Assembly (NCBI GenBank): GCA_965661765.1
Contig: CBFIFE010000027.1
Coordinates: 1 to 35,357, forward strand
Direction: 5' to 3'
DNA length: 35,357 bases
Source: JBMYZL01 sp965661765
GTDB lineage: Bacteria > Bacteroidota > Bacteroidia > Flavobacteriales_D > Sanyastnellaceae
Below, one piece after another: positions 7,750 to 15,393 of this stretch. A program made the translations under genes and the position numbers. How positions within the stretch are numbered: the stretch's first letter is position 1; each line of letters opens with the position of its first letter. Under the pieces are notes generated by a model. It did no database searches, was not told the DNA's origin, and worked only from the letters and a program-made list of their open reading frames with translations.

Positions 7750-8670
7750 TCATTCGCGGCCCGCTGCCAAAGATTCTGAACCCGCCTCCGCCGGGCGAGT
7801 GGCCAAGCTCCCCTCGGCCCAGGCCTTTCGCAGCAGTTCTTCCTGCAACGTTGTCAACAACGATTCGCGGCGGGCATGGAGGATCAGCTCATTGATTTGG
7901 TCTTGTGCAGCTTCAAAGGGTGCCGGCTCACCAGCTGTCGCATGATCCCAAAACCGCATGAAGTAGGTGCGGTTTTCTTGGTCGAACGTGATCAACCGCC
8001 GATCCGCCAGTTGCCGATCCGGTCGGTACAATTGCATCGGCACCTCGCGCAGCAAATCGTCCAGCCGCCACCAGGTGTCAGGCGTCACGCTGTGCACGGC
8101 CGCGTTTTCGATGCACCACACCTCCAGCGCCCCGATGTCCGTGGTATCCGAAGACATCATGCTGGAGCGGATGTACGCCCGCGTGTCATCGGTCAACGCA
8201 CTCGTCGGCAGGTGCACGAACGTCGCCCGCACCACAAAGTCGTTCAGGGCGAACAATTCTGGCGCTTGCTGATAAAACCTGAACGCCTCCTCATTGGTGA
8301 CATCACCGTCCAGCCGTTGGGCGACATAGCGGTCTTCGTAAGCATGGGTGAGGAGCGCACGCTCGTAGGTGGCAAGTTCCGCACTGAAGTCCTGTTCGGT
8401 GGGGGGAAGGGCCTGTCGGGCTTGTTGGACCAAAACCTGCTCCCGCAACCACCCATCGATCACCCTGGCCGCCATTTCGGCGCTGTCTTCCGGTGCGAGT
8501 TCGTCGGGAATCCTCGCCCCTACTTCGGCCAAGGTGAACACCCGATCGTACGCCCGAGCGGCAATGGCCGCTTGCGGCGCTTCTTGCGTTCCCCATCCAC
8601 TGCACCCACCCCACGTTGCGAGCACGCACATCCAACCTGTCCCGACGATGGGCCAAATCAATCCCTTCAT
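7750..8670 (-). CDS. SurA N-terminal-like lipoprotein, lacking clear PPIase domain
   Basis: A 306-residue exported protein. The N-terminus (MKGLIWPIV...LATWGGCSG) looks like a lipoprotein signal with Cys-23 as the lipidation site. The body is helical and acidic (VIDGWLREQVLVQQARQAL, YERALLTHAYEDRYVAQRL), resembling the chaperone half of SurA/PpiD proteins. I see no parvulin catalytic signature. Bacteroidota genomes often carry a protein of this size between two PPIase genes. It lies directly upstream of the SurA-like gene (22 nt) and 24 nt downstream of the SGNH protein gene, with its own TAnnTTTG element. The likely role is periplasmic or outer-membrane biogenesis chaperone. Confidence 0.7.
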   Translation of the reverse strand: MKGLIWPIVGTGWMCVLATWGGCSGWGTQEAPQAAIAARAYDRVFTLAEVGARIPDELAPEDSAEMAARVIDGWLREQVLVQQARQALPPTEQDFSAELATYERALLTHAYEDRYVAQRLDGDVTNEEAFRFYQQAPELFALNDFVVRATFVHLPTSALTDDTRAYIRSSMMSSDTTDIGALEVWCIENAAVHSVTPDTWWRLDDLLREVPMQLYRPDRQLADRRLITFDQENRTYFMRFWDHATAGEPAPFEAAQDQINELILHARRESLLTTLQEELLRKAWAEGSLATRPAEAGSESLAAGRE

Positions 8671-8675
8671 GCCTG

Positions 8676-8683
8676 CAAAACTA
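8676..8683 (-). promoter_or_regulatory. -7 promoter element before the lipoprotein gene
   Basis: TAGTTTTG on the minus strand matches TAnnTTTG and lies 5 nt before the ATG at 8670, implying a leaderless message. It falls in the 24-nt gap after the SGNH gene, at the presumed junction between the inserted polysaccharide pair and the older chaperone cluster. Confidence 0.45.
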
Positions 8684-8694
8684 CATCTGTATCC

Positions 8695-10164
8695 TCACTG
8701 TGCCCGCTCCAAGGACAAATCCTCGAACCGCTTCAGGTTCGCCCCGGCCACCAACATGGTCCGAAACACCTTCAAGCTGTCATCCGAGAGATGCGGGGCG
8801 AATTGCAATTTTGTCGGCGCACGCACCAAACCGACCTTTGGCAACTCCACGTCCCATGTCGCCACAAGGTTGACTTCCGAAGCCGCCGGAAGATTCTTTG
8901 GCCATTCGGGCACCCGGAATTGCAGGTAGGAATTTCCATCGGGACAGGTCTCATCGACATACCGTGTGATGTCGTCAATCGGGAGGCCTTTGAAGACCAA
9001 ATTTCGAGCCAGCACCTGGGCGTCCGCACCTTCCATGGGCAATTGGTGTCCATAAAACCCTTCGGCCCCTGCCATCAAGGCGTGCCACGCACTGTCCGCC
9101 GATCGCTCGGCCCATTTTGCAGTCCGTCGTTTCTCCATGAATTGCGCCAGCTTGTGCGCGGCGAGCAACGAGCCGTTCCGGGTCATGTGCTGGTTTGCGC
9201 TGTACGTGTCTTCGAAAAATTCCGGATTTCGGGCCATCGCGCTATCGGCCTGCAAGTTGAGCCAAGGCACGTCCGGCGAAGCGGCCTGCCGCACACTTTC
9301 GAGTTCCGCAAACCATGCCTCTTTTGCCGTCACATGGCGGTCATACATCGGCAAGGTGAGCCAGACCAAATCCATTCCCCGTTCCGCACACAACCCTGCG
9401 ATGTCCCCAGCGGCTCGGCGATTTTCCGGTCTCACCTTCCATTTCGCCCCATCCACAACGGGCCCCAGGGAATCGTATCGGGCGAGGGTCTCAGCACTCA
9501 ACCCAGAGGTGAACCGAACGAATCGCCCCAGAAACAGATCTTCATCCCTCGCAAGTTCCCGAGGCTCCCCCCGCGCCATGTTCTCCTTGATGATTTCGGG
9601 CGATTCCCACAAAAACTGGTGGTTTCGAATCGTCGCGCTGAGCCCCAAACCAAGTTCCTCTAGCGTGAACAAATCCAGCGCCGATCGGATTTTGAGTCCG
9701 AATGCTTTGCGGGCTTTGAAGGCCCGGATTTGGTTGACAAGGACGGGCATCGCCCGATGCCCAGGCGCGCTCCTGTCCAAGCCATATGTATCGATCACAA
9801 TGACTTGCGGCGTGCAGTACAGGAGCGCCTCTTGCAGCGTCCAGTAACTATCGGTCCAGCTCATCGAATTGTTCGCCAGCACCATCGCGGTCATGCCGAG
9901 CTCTGCGCTCAGGTGCTTCGGGTTGATGCCGGTGTACGCATGGCTGTTGCCCAGGACGAGCACATCCACATTGTGCCCCGCTTCGCTCAGAGCCTTCAAT
10001 GCGCTCCACCGCTTCTCGATGTGCGGGTTGGGGTCGGGCGGCGCATCGAACCATCCTTTGCTGTCCACCCAGGCAATGCTCAAGACCATCAGGACGGCGC
10101 CGAAGAAGGCCCGTGCCATGAATTTGCCAGCGGTTTGGCGTGTGGTTTTCATTTCCTTGTCCAT
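8695..10164 (-). CDS. SGNH-hydrolase-like, AlgJ/AlgX/DHHW-type partner of the MBOAT protein
   Basis: A 489-residue protein with one N-terminal transmembrane/signal segment (FMARAFFGAVLMVLSIAWV) and an extracytoplasmic SGNH-like domain. The nucleophile block is VLVLGNSHAYTG (serine at about residue 74) and the C-terminal block is DTYSANQHMTRNGS, giving the Asp/His pair. Such proteins act with membrane-bound O-acyltransferases in acetylating exopolysaccharides. It starts 8 nt after the MBOAT gene stop, so the two form an operon. The frame is open to 10299 but would then overlap the MBOAT gene; ATG at 10152 is an alternative start. A C-terminal region of about 130 residues after the SGNH core may be a carbohydrate-binding or beta-sandwich domain, but I cannot identify it. 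Confidence 0.75.
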   Translation of the reverse strand: MDKEMKTTRQTAGKFMARAFFGAVLMVLSIAWVDSKGWFDAPPDPNPHIEKRWSALKALSEAGHNVDVLVLGNSHAYTGINPKHLSAELGMTAMVLANNSMSWTDSYWTLQEALLYCTPQVIVIDTYGLDRSAPGHRAMPVLVNQIRAFKARKAFGLKIRSALDLFTLEELGLGLSATIRNHQFLWESPEIIKENMARGEPRELARDEDLFLGRFVRFTSGLSAETLARYDSLGPVVDGAKWKVRPENRRAAGDIAGLCAERGMDLVWLTLPMYDRHVTAKEAWFAELESVRQAASPDVPWLNLQADSAMARNPEFFEDTYSANQHMTRNGSLLAAHKLAQFMEKRRTAKWAERSADSAWHALMAGAEGFYGHQLPMEGADAQVLARNLVFKGLPIDDITRYVDETCPDGNSYLQFRVPEWPKNLPAASEVNLVATWDVELPKVGLVRAPTKLQFAPHLSDDSLKVFRTMLVAGANLKRFEDLSLERAQ

Positions 10165-10172
10165 CGCGCTGC

Positions 10173-11615
10173 TCAAAATTGGAAGTAAATGAACTGCTTG
10201 TCCCCGATGTCCACCCCATGCACCCCCAGCAACAAAATGGCCCAGCACATCACAAAATACAAGGACCATCGCATCGGTCGCGGCCACCGAACCAGCCACA
10301 AGTGACTGTCAACCCACCGTTCCCGAATCGCTTCGACGCCGAACAGGAGGGCGAGCAGGGCAAATGTCAGTCGCCAAGGAAATTCGAGGTGAAAGTCCGG
10401 CAATGCGTCTGCAGGGGCGGGGGAGAAGAGTTGGGCAATCATGCCTCGGGCGTCGTTGAAGGTTTGGCCACGAAAAAAGGCCAATGACAGCGTCCAGCAC
10501 CCGGTCACCAAGCCTGCGCTCACCACACGGCCCACCCGACCAGCCTTGCCGAGCGTCTGCTGAAGCACTGGATCAACCACCACAAGGAAGAGGCCATTGA
10601 GCCCGCCCCAAATCACAAAGTTCCACGACGCCCCATGCCACAATCCACTGACGAGAAAGACGATGAGCACGTTTGTTGCAACGCGTCCAGCCCGCCCGCG
10701 ATTTCCGCCAAGCGGGATGTAGAGATAGTCCCGAAACCAGCTGCTGAGGGTGATGTGCCATCGTTTCCAAAAGTCGCTGAAGCTGCTGGCGAAGTATGGA
10801 CGCCGAAAGTTCTCACTCAACTGAAAACCGATCATTCGGCTGATGCCAATGGCGATGTCCGAATAGGCGGAGAAGTCAAGGTAGAGTTGGCCGGCAAAAA
10901 AGGCCAAACCCGCTGCCGCCCCCCATCCATCGAGCGTTCCTGGCGCGTTGAACGCCGCGTCCACGTAAATGGCGAGCCGATCGGCAATCACCACCTTCTT
11001 GAACATGCCCCACATGGCCAGCAACAAGCCGCTCCTCACAACATCAGCCGAGAACCGCATTCGCTCCTGCCCGAACTGGGGCAAAAGGTCTCGGGCCCGC
11101 TCAATGGGGCCCGCCACGAGCTGAGGGAAAAACGCCACAAACGCAAAGAATTGCACTGGGTCCGACACCGGCGTCAGCCGCCGCCGGTAGATGTCCAGGG
11201 TGTAGGACAAGGTTTGGAATGTGTAAAAACTGATGCCCACAGGCAAAACAATGTCCAAGTGCAAACCTGCTGCGCTTCCGCCCAAGGGGGCCAACACCGC
11301 ATCGAGGGAGTCAATGAAGAAATTGAAATACTTGAAAAGACCCAGCAGACCGAGGTTTGTCCCCAAGCTCGCAGCGAGCCATCGCTTCCGGTTGGCATGG
11401 TCTTCAGCCTTGTGAATCGCTTGGCCGATGCCGAAGTCCACTGCCGAACTCAGGACAATCAAGCCCAAGAATCGCCAGTCCCACCAGCCATAAAAAACAT
11501 AGCTTGTGCTCAGCAGAAAAAGGTTGCGGGCCTTGCGATGACCGGGAAGAAAGAGCCACATCACTGCGAAGACCACCGCAAAAAACAGCAAGAAAGTGAT
11601 GCTATTGAAAAACAT
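10173..11615 (-). CDS. MBOAT family O-acyltransferase (AlgI/DltB-like)
   Basis: A 480-residue polytopic inner-membrane protein of the AlgI/DltB type. It moves acyl (usually acetyl) groups across the membrane for attachment to an exopolysaccharide. Diagnostic features are LPVGISFYTFQTLSYTLDIYR (about residues 124-144), FWKRWHITLS with H287, and LVSGLWHGASWNF with the invariant catalytic H327, within 9-11 hydrophobic segments. It is followed by its SGNH partner. It sits between two folding-catalyst genes (the two-parvulin PPIase and the SurA-N lipoprotein), where Bacteroidota normally have none. The interval upstream (11616-11801) is mainly a 9-nt repeat array plus a C-rich stretch; only a poor promoter-like sequence is visible. 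Confidence 0.92.
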   Translation of the reverse strand: MFFNSITFLLFFAVVFAVMWLFLPGHRKARNLFLLSTSYVFYGWWDWRFLGLIVLSSAVDFGIGQAIHKAEDHANRKRWLAASLGTNLGLLGLFKYFNFFIDSLDAVLAPLGGSAAGLHLDIVLPVGISFYTFQTLSYTLDIYRRRLTPVSDPVQFFAFVAFFPQLVAGPIERARDLLPQFGQERMRFSADVVRSGLLLAMWGMFKKVVIADRLAIYVDAAFNAPGTLDGWGAAAGLAFFAGQLYLDFSAYSDIAIGISRMIGFQLSENFRRPYFASSFSDFWKRWHITLSSWFRDYLYIPLGGNRGRAGRVATNVLIVFLVSGLWHGASWNFVIWGGLNGLFLVVVDPVLQQTLGKAGRVGRVVSAGLVTGCWTLSLAFFRGQTFNDARGMIAQLFSPAPADALPDFHLEFPWRLTFALLALLFGVEAIRERWVDSHLWLVRWPRPMRWSLYFVMCWAILLLGVHGVDIGDKQFIYFQF

Positions 11616-11660
11616 GGTGCCTCAGCATACGAAATCCCCGCAAAATGGTTCCCCCACCCC

Positions 11661-11811
11661 ACGTCCTCCACGTCCCCCTCGTCGCCCTAGTCACCCTAGC
11701 CTCCCTAGTCTCCTTAGTCACTCCCTAGTCACCCTACCCCCCCCTAGTCACCCTGGTCACTCCCTAGTCACCCTACCCCCCCTAGTCACCCTAGTCACTC
11801 CCTAGTCACCC
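11661..11811 (-). repeat. 9-nt G-rich array at the 3' end of the two-parvulin PPIase gene (array 2)
   Basis: About sixteen units, longer and more irregular than array 1. On the minus strand it begins in the last codons of the PPIase gene (ggt gac tag, giving Gly-Asp-stop). It shows 11-nt variants (TAGGGAGTGAC) and G runs of 6-9. A higher-order block of roughly 38 nt, TAGGGTGAC / TAGGGAGTGAC / (T or C)AGGGTGAC / TAGGG(G)n, recurs about twice, which points to recent slippage or unequal exchange. It fills most of the space before the MBOAT gene. Confidence 0.93.
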
Positions 11812-13814
11812 GCCAGCGTGTAAATCACCTCCGGGTACACCACCACCTCATACTTCGCCTTCAAGCTCTCGATCCAGGACTTTTCCAAATGGTCCTGGTA
11901 CGCAGCAATGACTTGTCCCCGCGCCTCCTCGAGCGACTTGGGCTCTGCCGAGCGAATCTCACGGACTTCAATCAGGATGATTTCGTCCCCGCCTGCAGTG
12001 AACTCGAGGAAGGATGGCGTGCCGGGTTTGGTTTTGATCTCGCCAGCCGTGGCAGCTTCCAGCACCTTGTCTCCCCATGGGTTTTCTCCGGCCTCGTATT
12101 TGCCGCTTTCAATGCTCAAAGCCAAAGCATCTTCGGCCACCACGTCGCGACGATACCCCACCAAATCGCCATCGCCCGCCACCAGCTTGCGCACCTTTTT
12201 TGCGATTTTCTTGTTGCCGCAGGTGAAGATTCGAACATCCGCACGGCGGTCCCACATGAAGTCCGTTGCGTGTTCGCGGTGGTAAGTATCTAAGCCGATG
12301 GAGTCTTCCACGGCCCGAGACCAAACTTGCTCATCCGTCAACTCAAACAGCAAAATGCCGTCGTGGTACTCCTCCATCAGAAGGCGGAAGGCGTCGTACT
12401 TCGTCTCAAGTTGGGCATCCTCATGATCGAGCACAAGCTTGTCGCTCCATGACGCAAACGCCTCGTCAATCAGCACCTCTGGTCCCATCGCCGCGTTGCG
12501 GAATCGGCGGCTGTTCATGTCATCGACGAAATCCCCTACCGTGGCCGTTGCCCCTGCGAGTTCGATGAGCACAGCGCGCCGTGCCTTGTCTTCGAGGCCC
12601 GTCACGGGGTGGTTTTCAAAAAATGCGCTGTCGGTGGCCGAGGCGAGCTTGCGGAAAGGCGCGAGTGCCTTCGGATAGGCCTTGAACCCGTATTCGGCCT
12701 TGAGCTTGGCGAGGAAAGATTGGCGGGTGAGGTCTGCACGGCTGTCTCGGCTGACCTTTTTTTCGATTTCCCGCTTGGACGCTTCGAAAGTGGGGAGCGG
12801 CTTGCGGGCGATGCGCTTGACGATGTGCCAACCAAAACTGGTCCGGAAAGGCGCCGAAATCTGACCATCCTCCGTCAAGGCGAACGATGCATCTTCGAAA
12901 GATTCCACCATTTTTCCCGTCCCAAACCATGGCAGTTCACCGCCCTTGCCAGACGAACTTTTGTCATCGCTGTACTTCATGGCCATTTCTTGCCATGGCG
13001 CGCCCGCCACGAGTTCGTTGTGGATGGTGCGGATGCGGTCTTCCGCTTCGGCCACGCCGATGCTGTCCTTGGGATCGCGGGTGCGGACCATGATGTGCGC
13101 GACCTTGACTTCGCCACGTGCATCCCGACGGCCAGTCACCTCCAAGAAGTGGTAACCAAAGCGCGTTCGCACCACCTCGCTCAAGCCGTTCACTGGCGTG
13201 TTGTACGCCGCTTCCTCGAAGGGGTACACCATCGAAAACGCGGTGAACCAACCCAAATCGCCGCCGTTGTCTCGAACCGACGGGTCGTCGGACCCCCCTT
13301 TGCCGGTGGCCACTGCCTCAAAATCCTCCCCGCTCAATACCCGTTTCCGGAGCTGCCGGGCCCGGTTCCAGGCGATCAGTGTATCGGCAGGGCTGGCGGT
13401 TTCGCTGCAATTGACGAGGATGTGACGCGCCCGAACTTCTTCTTGTTGGCGCTCGAAGGCCTGGATGACCAAATCGTCCAGCAGATCGCTGTCCGTCAAA
13501 TATGGCCGCGCGAGCTGTGCCCGGTAGCCCTCGAGCTCTCTTCGGAACGCCGCAGACGTGTCCATGCCCAGCGCTTCGGCCTCGGTGACTTTGAGCTTGA
13601 AATTCACAAACAGGTCCATGTACTCGTCGAGGGCAGCCCGGGTGACCATGCTGTCCCGATTGTTCTTCATGAAGATGGCTTCAAAATCACTCAAGGTGAC
13701 GGACTCACCATTGACCTGGAGGGCGATGGGCTCTTGTTGTGCTTCCGCCGATATCCATCCACCGCCGAGAATCGCAAAGGCGATCAACCAATTTTTCATC
13801 TTTTCGAACTTCAT
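11802..13814 (-). CDS. Periplasmic PPIase with two parvulin (PpiC) domains
   Basis: A 670-residue secreted folding factor. The signal peptide is MKNWLIAFAILGGGWISAEAQ. A first parvulin domain begins VRARHILVNC and ends RTRFGYHFLEV. The second begins VKVAHIMVRT and ends RTSFGWHIVKR, with GKGGELPWFGTGKMVESFE between. A long C-terminal part with a further SurA/PpiD-like helical region ends in VYPEVIYTLAGD. The start is taken at 13814; 13799 is also possible, and the longer frame to 13853 begins with TTG and overlaps nothing conserved. It begins 48 nt after guaB, so the two are probably co-transcribed, as in other Bacteroidota. The final Gly-Asp-stop is encoded by repeat array 2. Confidence 0.88.
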   Translation of the reverse strand: MKFEKMKNWLIAFAILGGGWISAEAQQEPIALQVNGESVTLSDFEAIFMKNNRDSMVTRAALDEYMDLFVNFKLKVTEAEALGMDTSAAFRRELEGYRAQLARPYLTDSDLLDDLVIQAFERQQEEVRARHILVNCSETASPADTLIAWNRARQLRKRVLSGEDFEAVATGKGGSDDPSVRDNGGDLGWFTAFSMVYPFEEAAYNTPVNGLSEVVRTRFGYHFLEVTGRRDARGEVKVAHIMVRTRDPKDSIGVAEAEDRIRTIHNELVAGAPWQEMAMKYSDDKSSSGKGGELPWFGTGKMVESFEDASFALTEDGQISAPFRTSFGWHIVKRIARKPLPTFEASKREIEKKVSRDSRADLTRQSFLAKLKAEYGFKAYPKALAPFRKLASATDSAFFENHPVTGLEDKARRAVLIELAGATATVGDFVDDMNSRRFRNAAMGPEVLIDEAFASWSDKLVLDHEDAQLETKYDAFRLLMEEYHDGILLFELTDEQVWSRAVEDSIGLDTYHREHATDFMWDRRADVRIFTCGNKKIAKKVRKLVAGDGDLVGYRRDVVAEDALALSIESGKYEAGENPWGDKVLEAATAGEIKTKPGTPSFLEFTAGGDEIILIEVREIRSAEPKSLEEARGQVIAAYQDHLEKSWIESLKAKYEVVVYPEVIYTLAGD

Positions 13815-13862
13815 TTGCCTTGTTGTCTTCGTCTTGCTTTTGGAACTCACCAATCTTCCGCC

Positions 13863-15338
13863 TCAGCGAATCGAGTAGTTGGGGGCCTCCCTCGTGATCA
13901 TGACATCGTGCGGGTGGCTCTCTTTGACGCCGGCATTGGTGATGCGGATGAATTTGGCCTCGCGCAAAGCCGCCATGTCCCCTGCGCCGCAATAGCCCAT
14001 GCCAGCGCGAAGTCCCCCGATGATTTGGTGCATCACCTCTTGAACAGAGCCTTTGTAAGGCACGCGGCCACTGATGCCTTCGGGGACCAATTTCTTCAAG
14101 TCGTCCTCCGCGTCTTGGAAGTAGCGATCCTTCGAACCTTTCTGCATGGCTTCCAAAGAGCCCATGCCCCGGTACCCCTTGAATCGCCGTCCTTCGTAGA
14201 TGATGGTTTCGCCCGGGGACTCTTCTGTCCCCGCGAGCATCGAGCCGATCATCACAGAGTGGCCGCCTCCGGCAAGGGCCTTGACGATGTCTCCGGTGAA
14301 GCGAATCCCACCATCGGCAATGACGGGCACTCCTGTCCCTTCCAGCGCTGCCGCCACCTCCATGACCGCTGTGAGTTGCGGCACGCCGACGCCAGCAATG
14401 ACACGGGTGGTGCAAATCGATCCCGGGCCGATGCCGACCTTTACCGCATCGGCTCCAGCGTCCACAAGGGCGTGGGCAGCCTCAGCAGTGGCGATGTTGC
14501 CGCAAATGACGTCAATCTCTGAAAATGTGCTCTTGACCCTGCGAAGCGTGTCCAGCACGCCCCGGCTGTGTCCATGGGCTGTGTCAATGATGATCGCGTC
14601 CACACCCGCCGCGACCAAGGCCGCCACCCGTTCATCTGTATCGCCCGTGACCCCGACCGCTGCCGCCACCCGCAACCGGCCAAACTGGTCTTTTGCGCTG
14701 TTCGGGAATTCGCTCAGCTTGATGATGTCGCGGTAGGTGATCAGGCCCACAAGTTCGCCGGCCCCGTTCACCACTGGAAGTTTTTCGATGCGGTGCTTCC
14801 GCAATTTTTCCTCAGCTTGTGCCAAATCCGACCCGGCTTCCGTCACAATCAACCCCTCCGACGTCATGACTTCTGCAATCGGTCGCTGGGCATTTTTCTC
14901 AAACCGAAGATCGCGATTCGTCACGATGCCCACGAGCTTGCCAGCGTCGTCCACAACGGGGATTCCGCCGATTCGGTGTTCCCTCATGATGGCCAGCGCA
15001 TCGCCCACCACCGCATCCTTCTTCAGCGTCACCGGGTCTTGAATCATGCCACTCTCCGAGCGTTTCACGCGTCGCACCTCAATGGCTTGTTGGGCGATGG
15101 TCATGTTCTTGTGAATCACACCAATCCCACCTGCTCTGGCCATGGCAATCGCCATTCGGCTGCCAGTGACCGTGTCCATCGCTGCGCTCACCACAGGGGT
15201 TTTGAGCAAGATGTTGCGCGAAAATGGACTGGAAAGCCGCGTATCCCTCGGCAAAACCTCGCTGTAGGCGGGCACCAGTAGAACGTCGTCATAGGTGAGT
15301 CCCTCACCCGTGAATTTGGAAGAAAAGTCGGTCGCCAT
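13863..15338 (-). CDS. guaB: IMP dehydrogenase
   Basis: This enzyme oxidises IMP to XMP with NAD+, the committed step to guanine nucleotides. The 491-residue protein has the expected TIM-barrel start (GLTYDDVLLVPAYSEVLP), two CBS domains (about residues 95-210, containing GGIPVVD and KLPVVN), GVDAIIIDTAHGH, the catalytic loop GPGSICTTR with Cys-309, the IMP-phosphate-binding DGGIRFTGDIVKALA, and the mobile flap with YRGMGSLEAM. It ends ...ITREAPNYSIR. A good promoter lies 26 nt upstream of the start. It heads the minus-strand series containing the PPIase genes. Confidence 0.98.
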   Translation of the reverse strand: MATDFSSKFTGEGLTYDDVLLVPAYSEVLPRDTRLSSPFSRNILLKTPVVSAAMDTVTGSRMAIAMARAGGIGVIHKNMTIAQQAIEVRRVKRSESGMIQDPVTLKKDAVVGDALAIMREHRIGGIPVVDDAGKLVGIVTNRDLRFEKNAQRPIAEVMTSEGLIVTEAGSDLAQAEEKLRKHRIEKLPVVNGAGELVGLITYRDIIKLSEFPNSAKDQFGRLRVAAAVGVTGDTDERVAALVAAGVDAIIIDTAHGHSRGVLDTLRRVKSTFSEIDVICGNIATAEAAHALVDAGADAVKVGIGPGSICTTRVIAGVGVPQLTAVMEVAAALEGTGVPVIADGGIRFTGDIVKALAGGGHSVMIGSMLAGTEESPGETIIYEGRRFKGYRGMGSLEAMQKGSKDRYFQDAEDDLKKLVPEGISGRVPYKGSVQEVMHQIIGGLRAGMGYCGAGDMAALREAKFIRITNAGVKESHPHDVMITREAPNYSIR

Positions 15339-15363
15339 GAATCGGTTGGTTCTACGATTCGTG

Positions 15364-15393
15364 CAAATGTACTGCAGTCCGGCTTGGATTCAA
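15364..15393 (-). promoter_or_regulatory. Promoter of guaB
   Basis: On the minus strand a TTG (15391-15393) is followed after 19 nt by TACATTTG (15364-15371). This matches the TTG-N19-21-TAnnTTTG architecture of Bacteroidota housekeeping promoters. The ATG of guaB lies 25 nt downstream of the -7 element, giving a leader of about 20 nt. Confidence 0.6.

Noticed and set aside
7876..9663. A 595-codon plus-strand frame opposite the lipoprotein and SGNH genes
   Set aside because: Same reasoning: antisense frame without protein-like motifs.
11661..11811. CRISPR array
   Set aside because: Units are 9 nt in direct tandem with no unique spacers, and there are no cas genes.
12609..14522. A 637-codon plus-strand frame opposite the two-parvulin PPIase and guaB
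   Set aside because: Antisense to two confidently identified genes; no domain, signal or promoter of its own.
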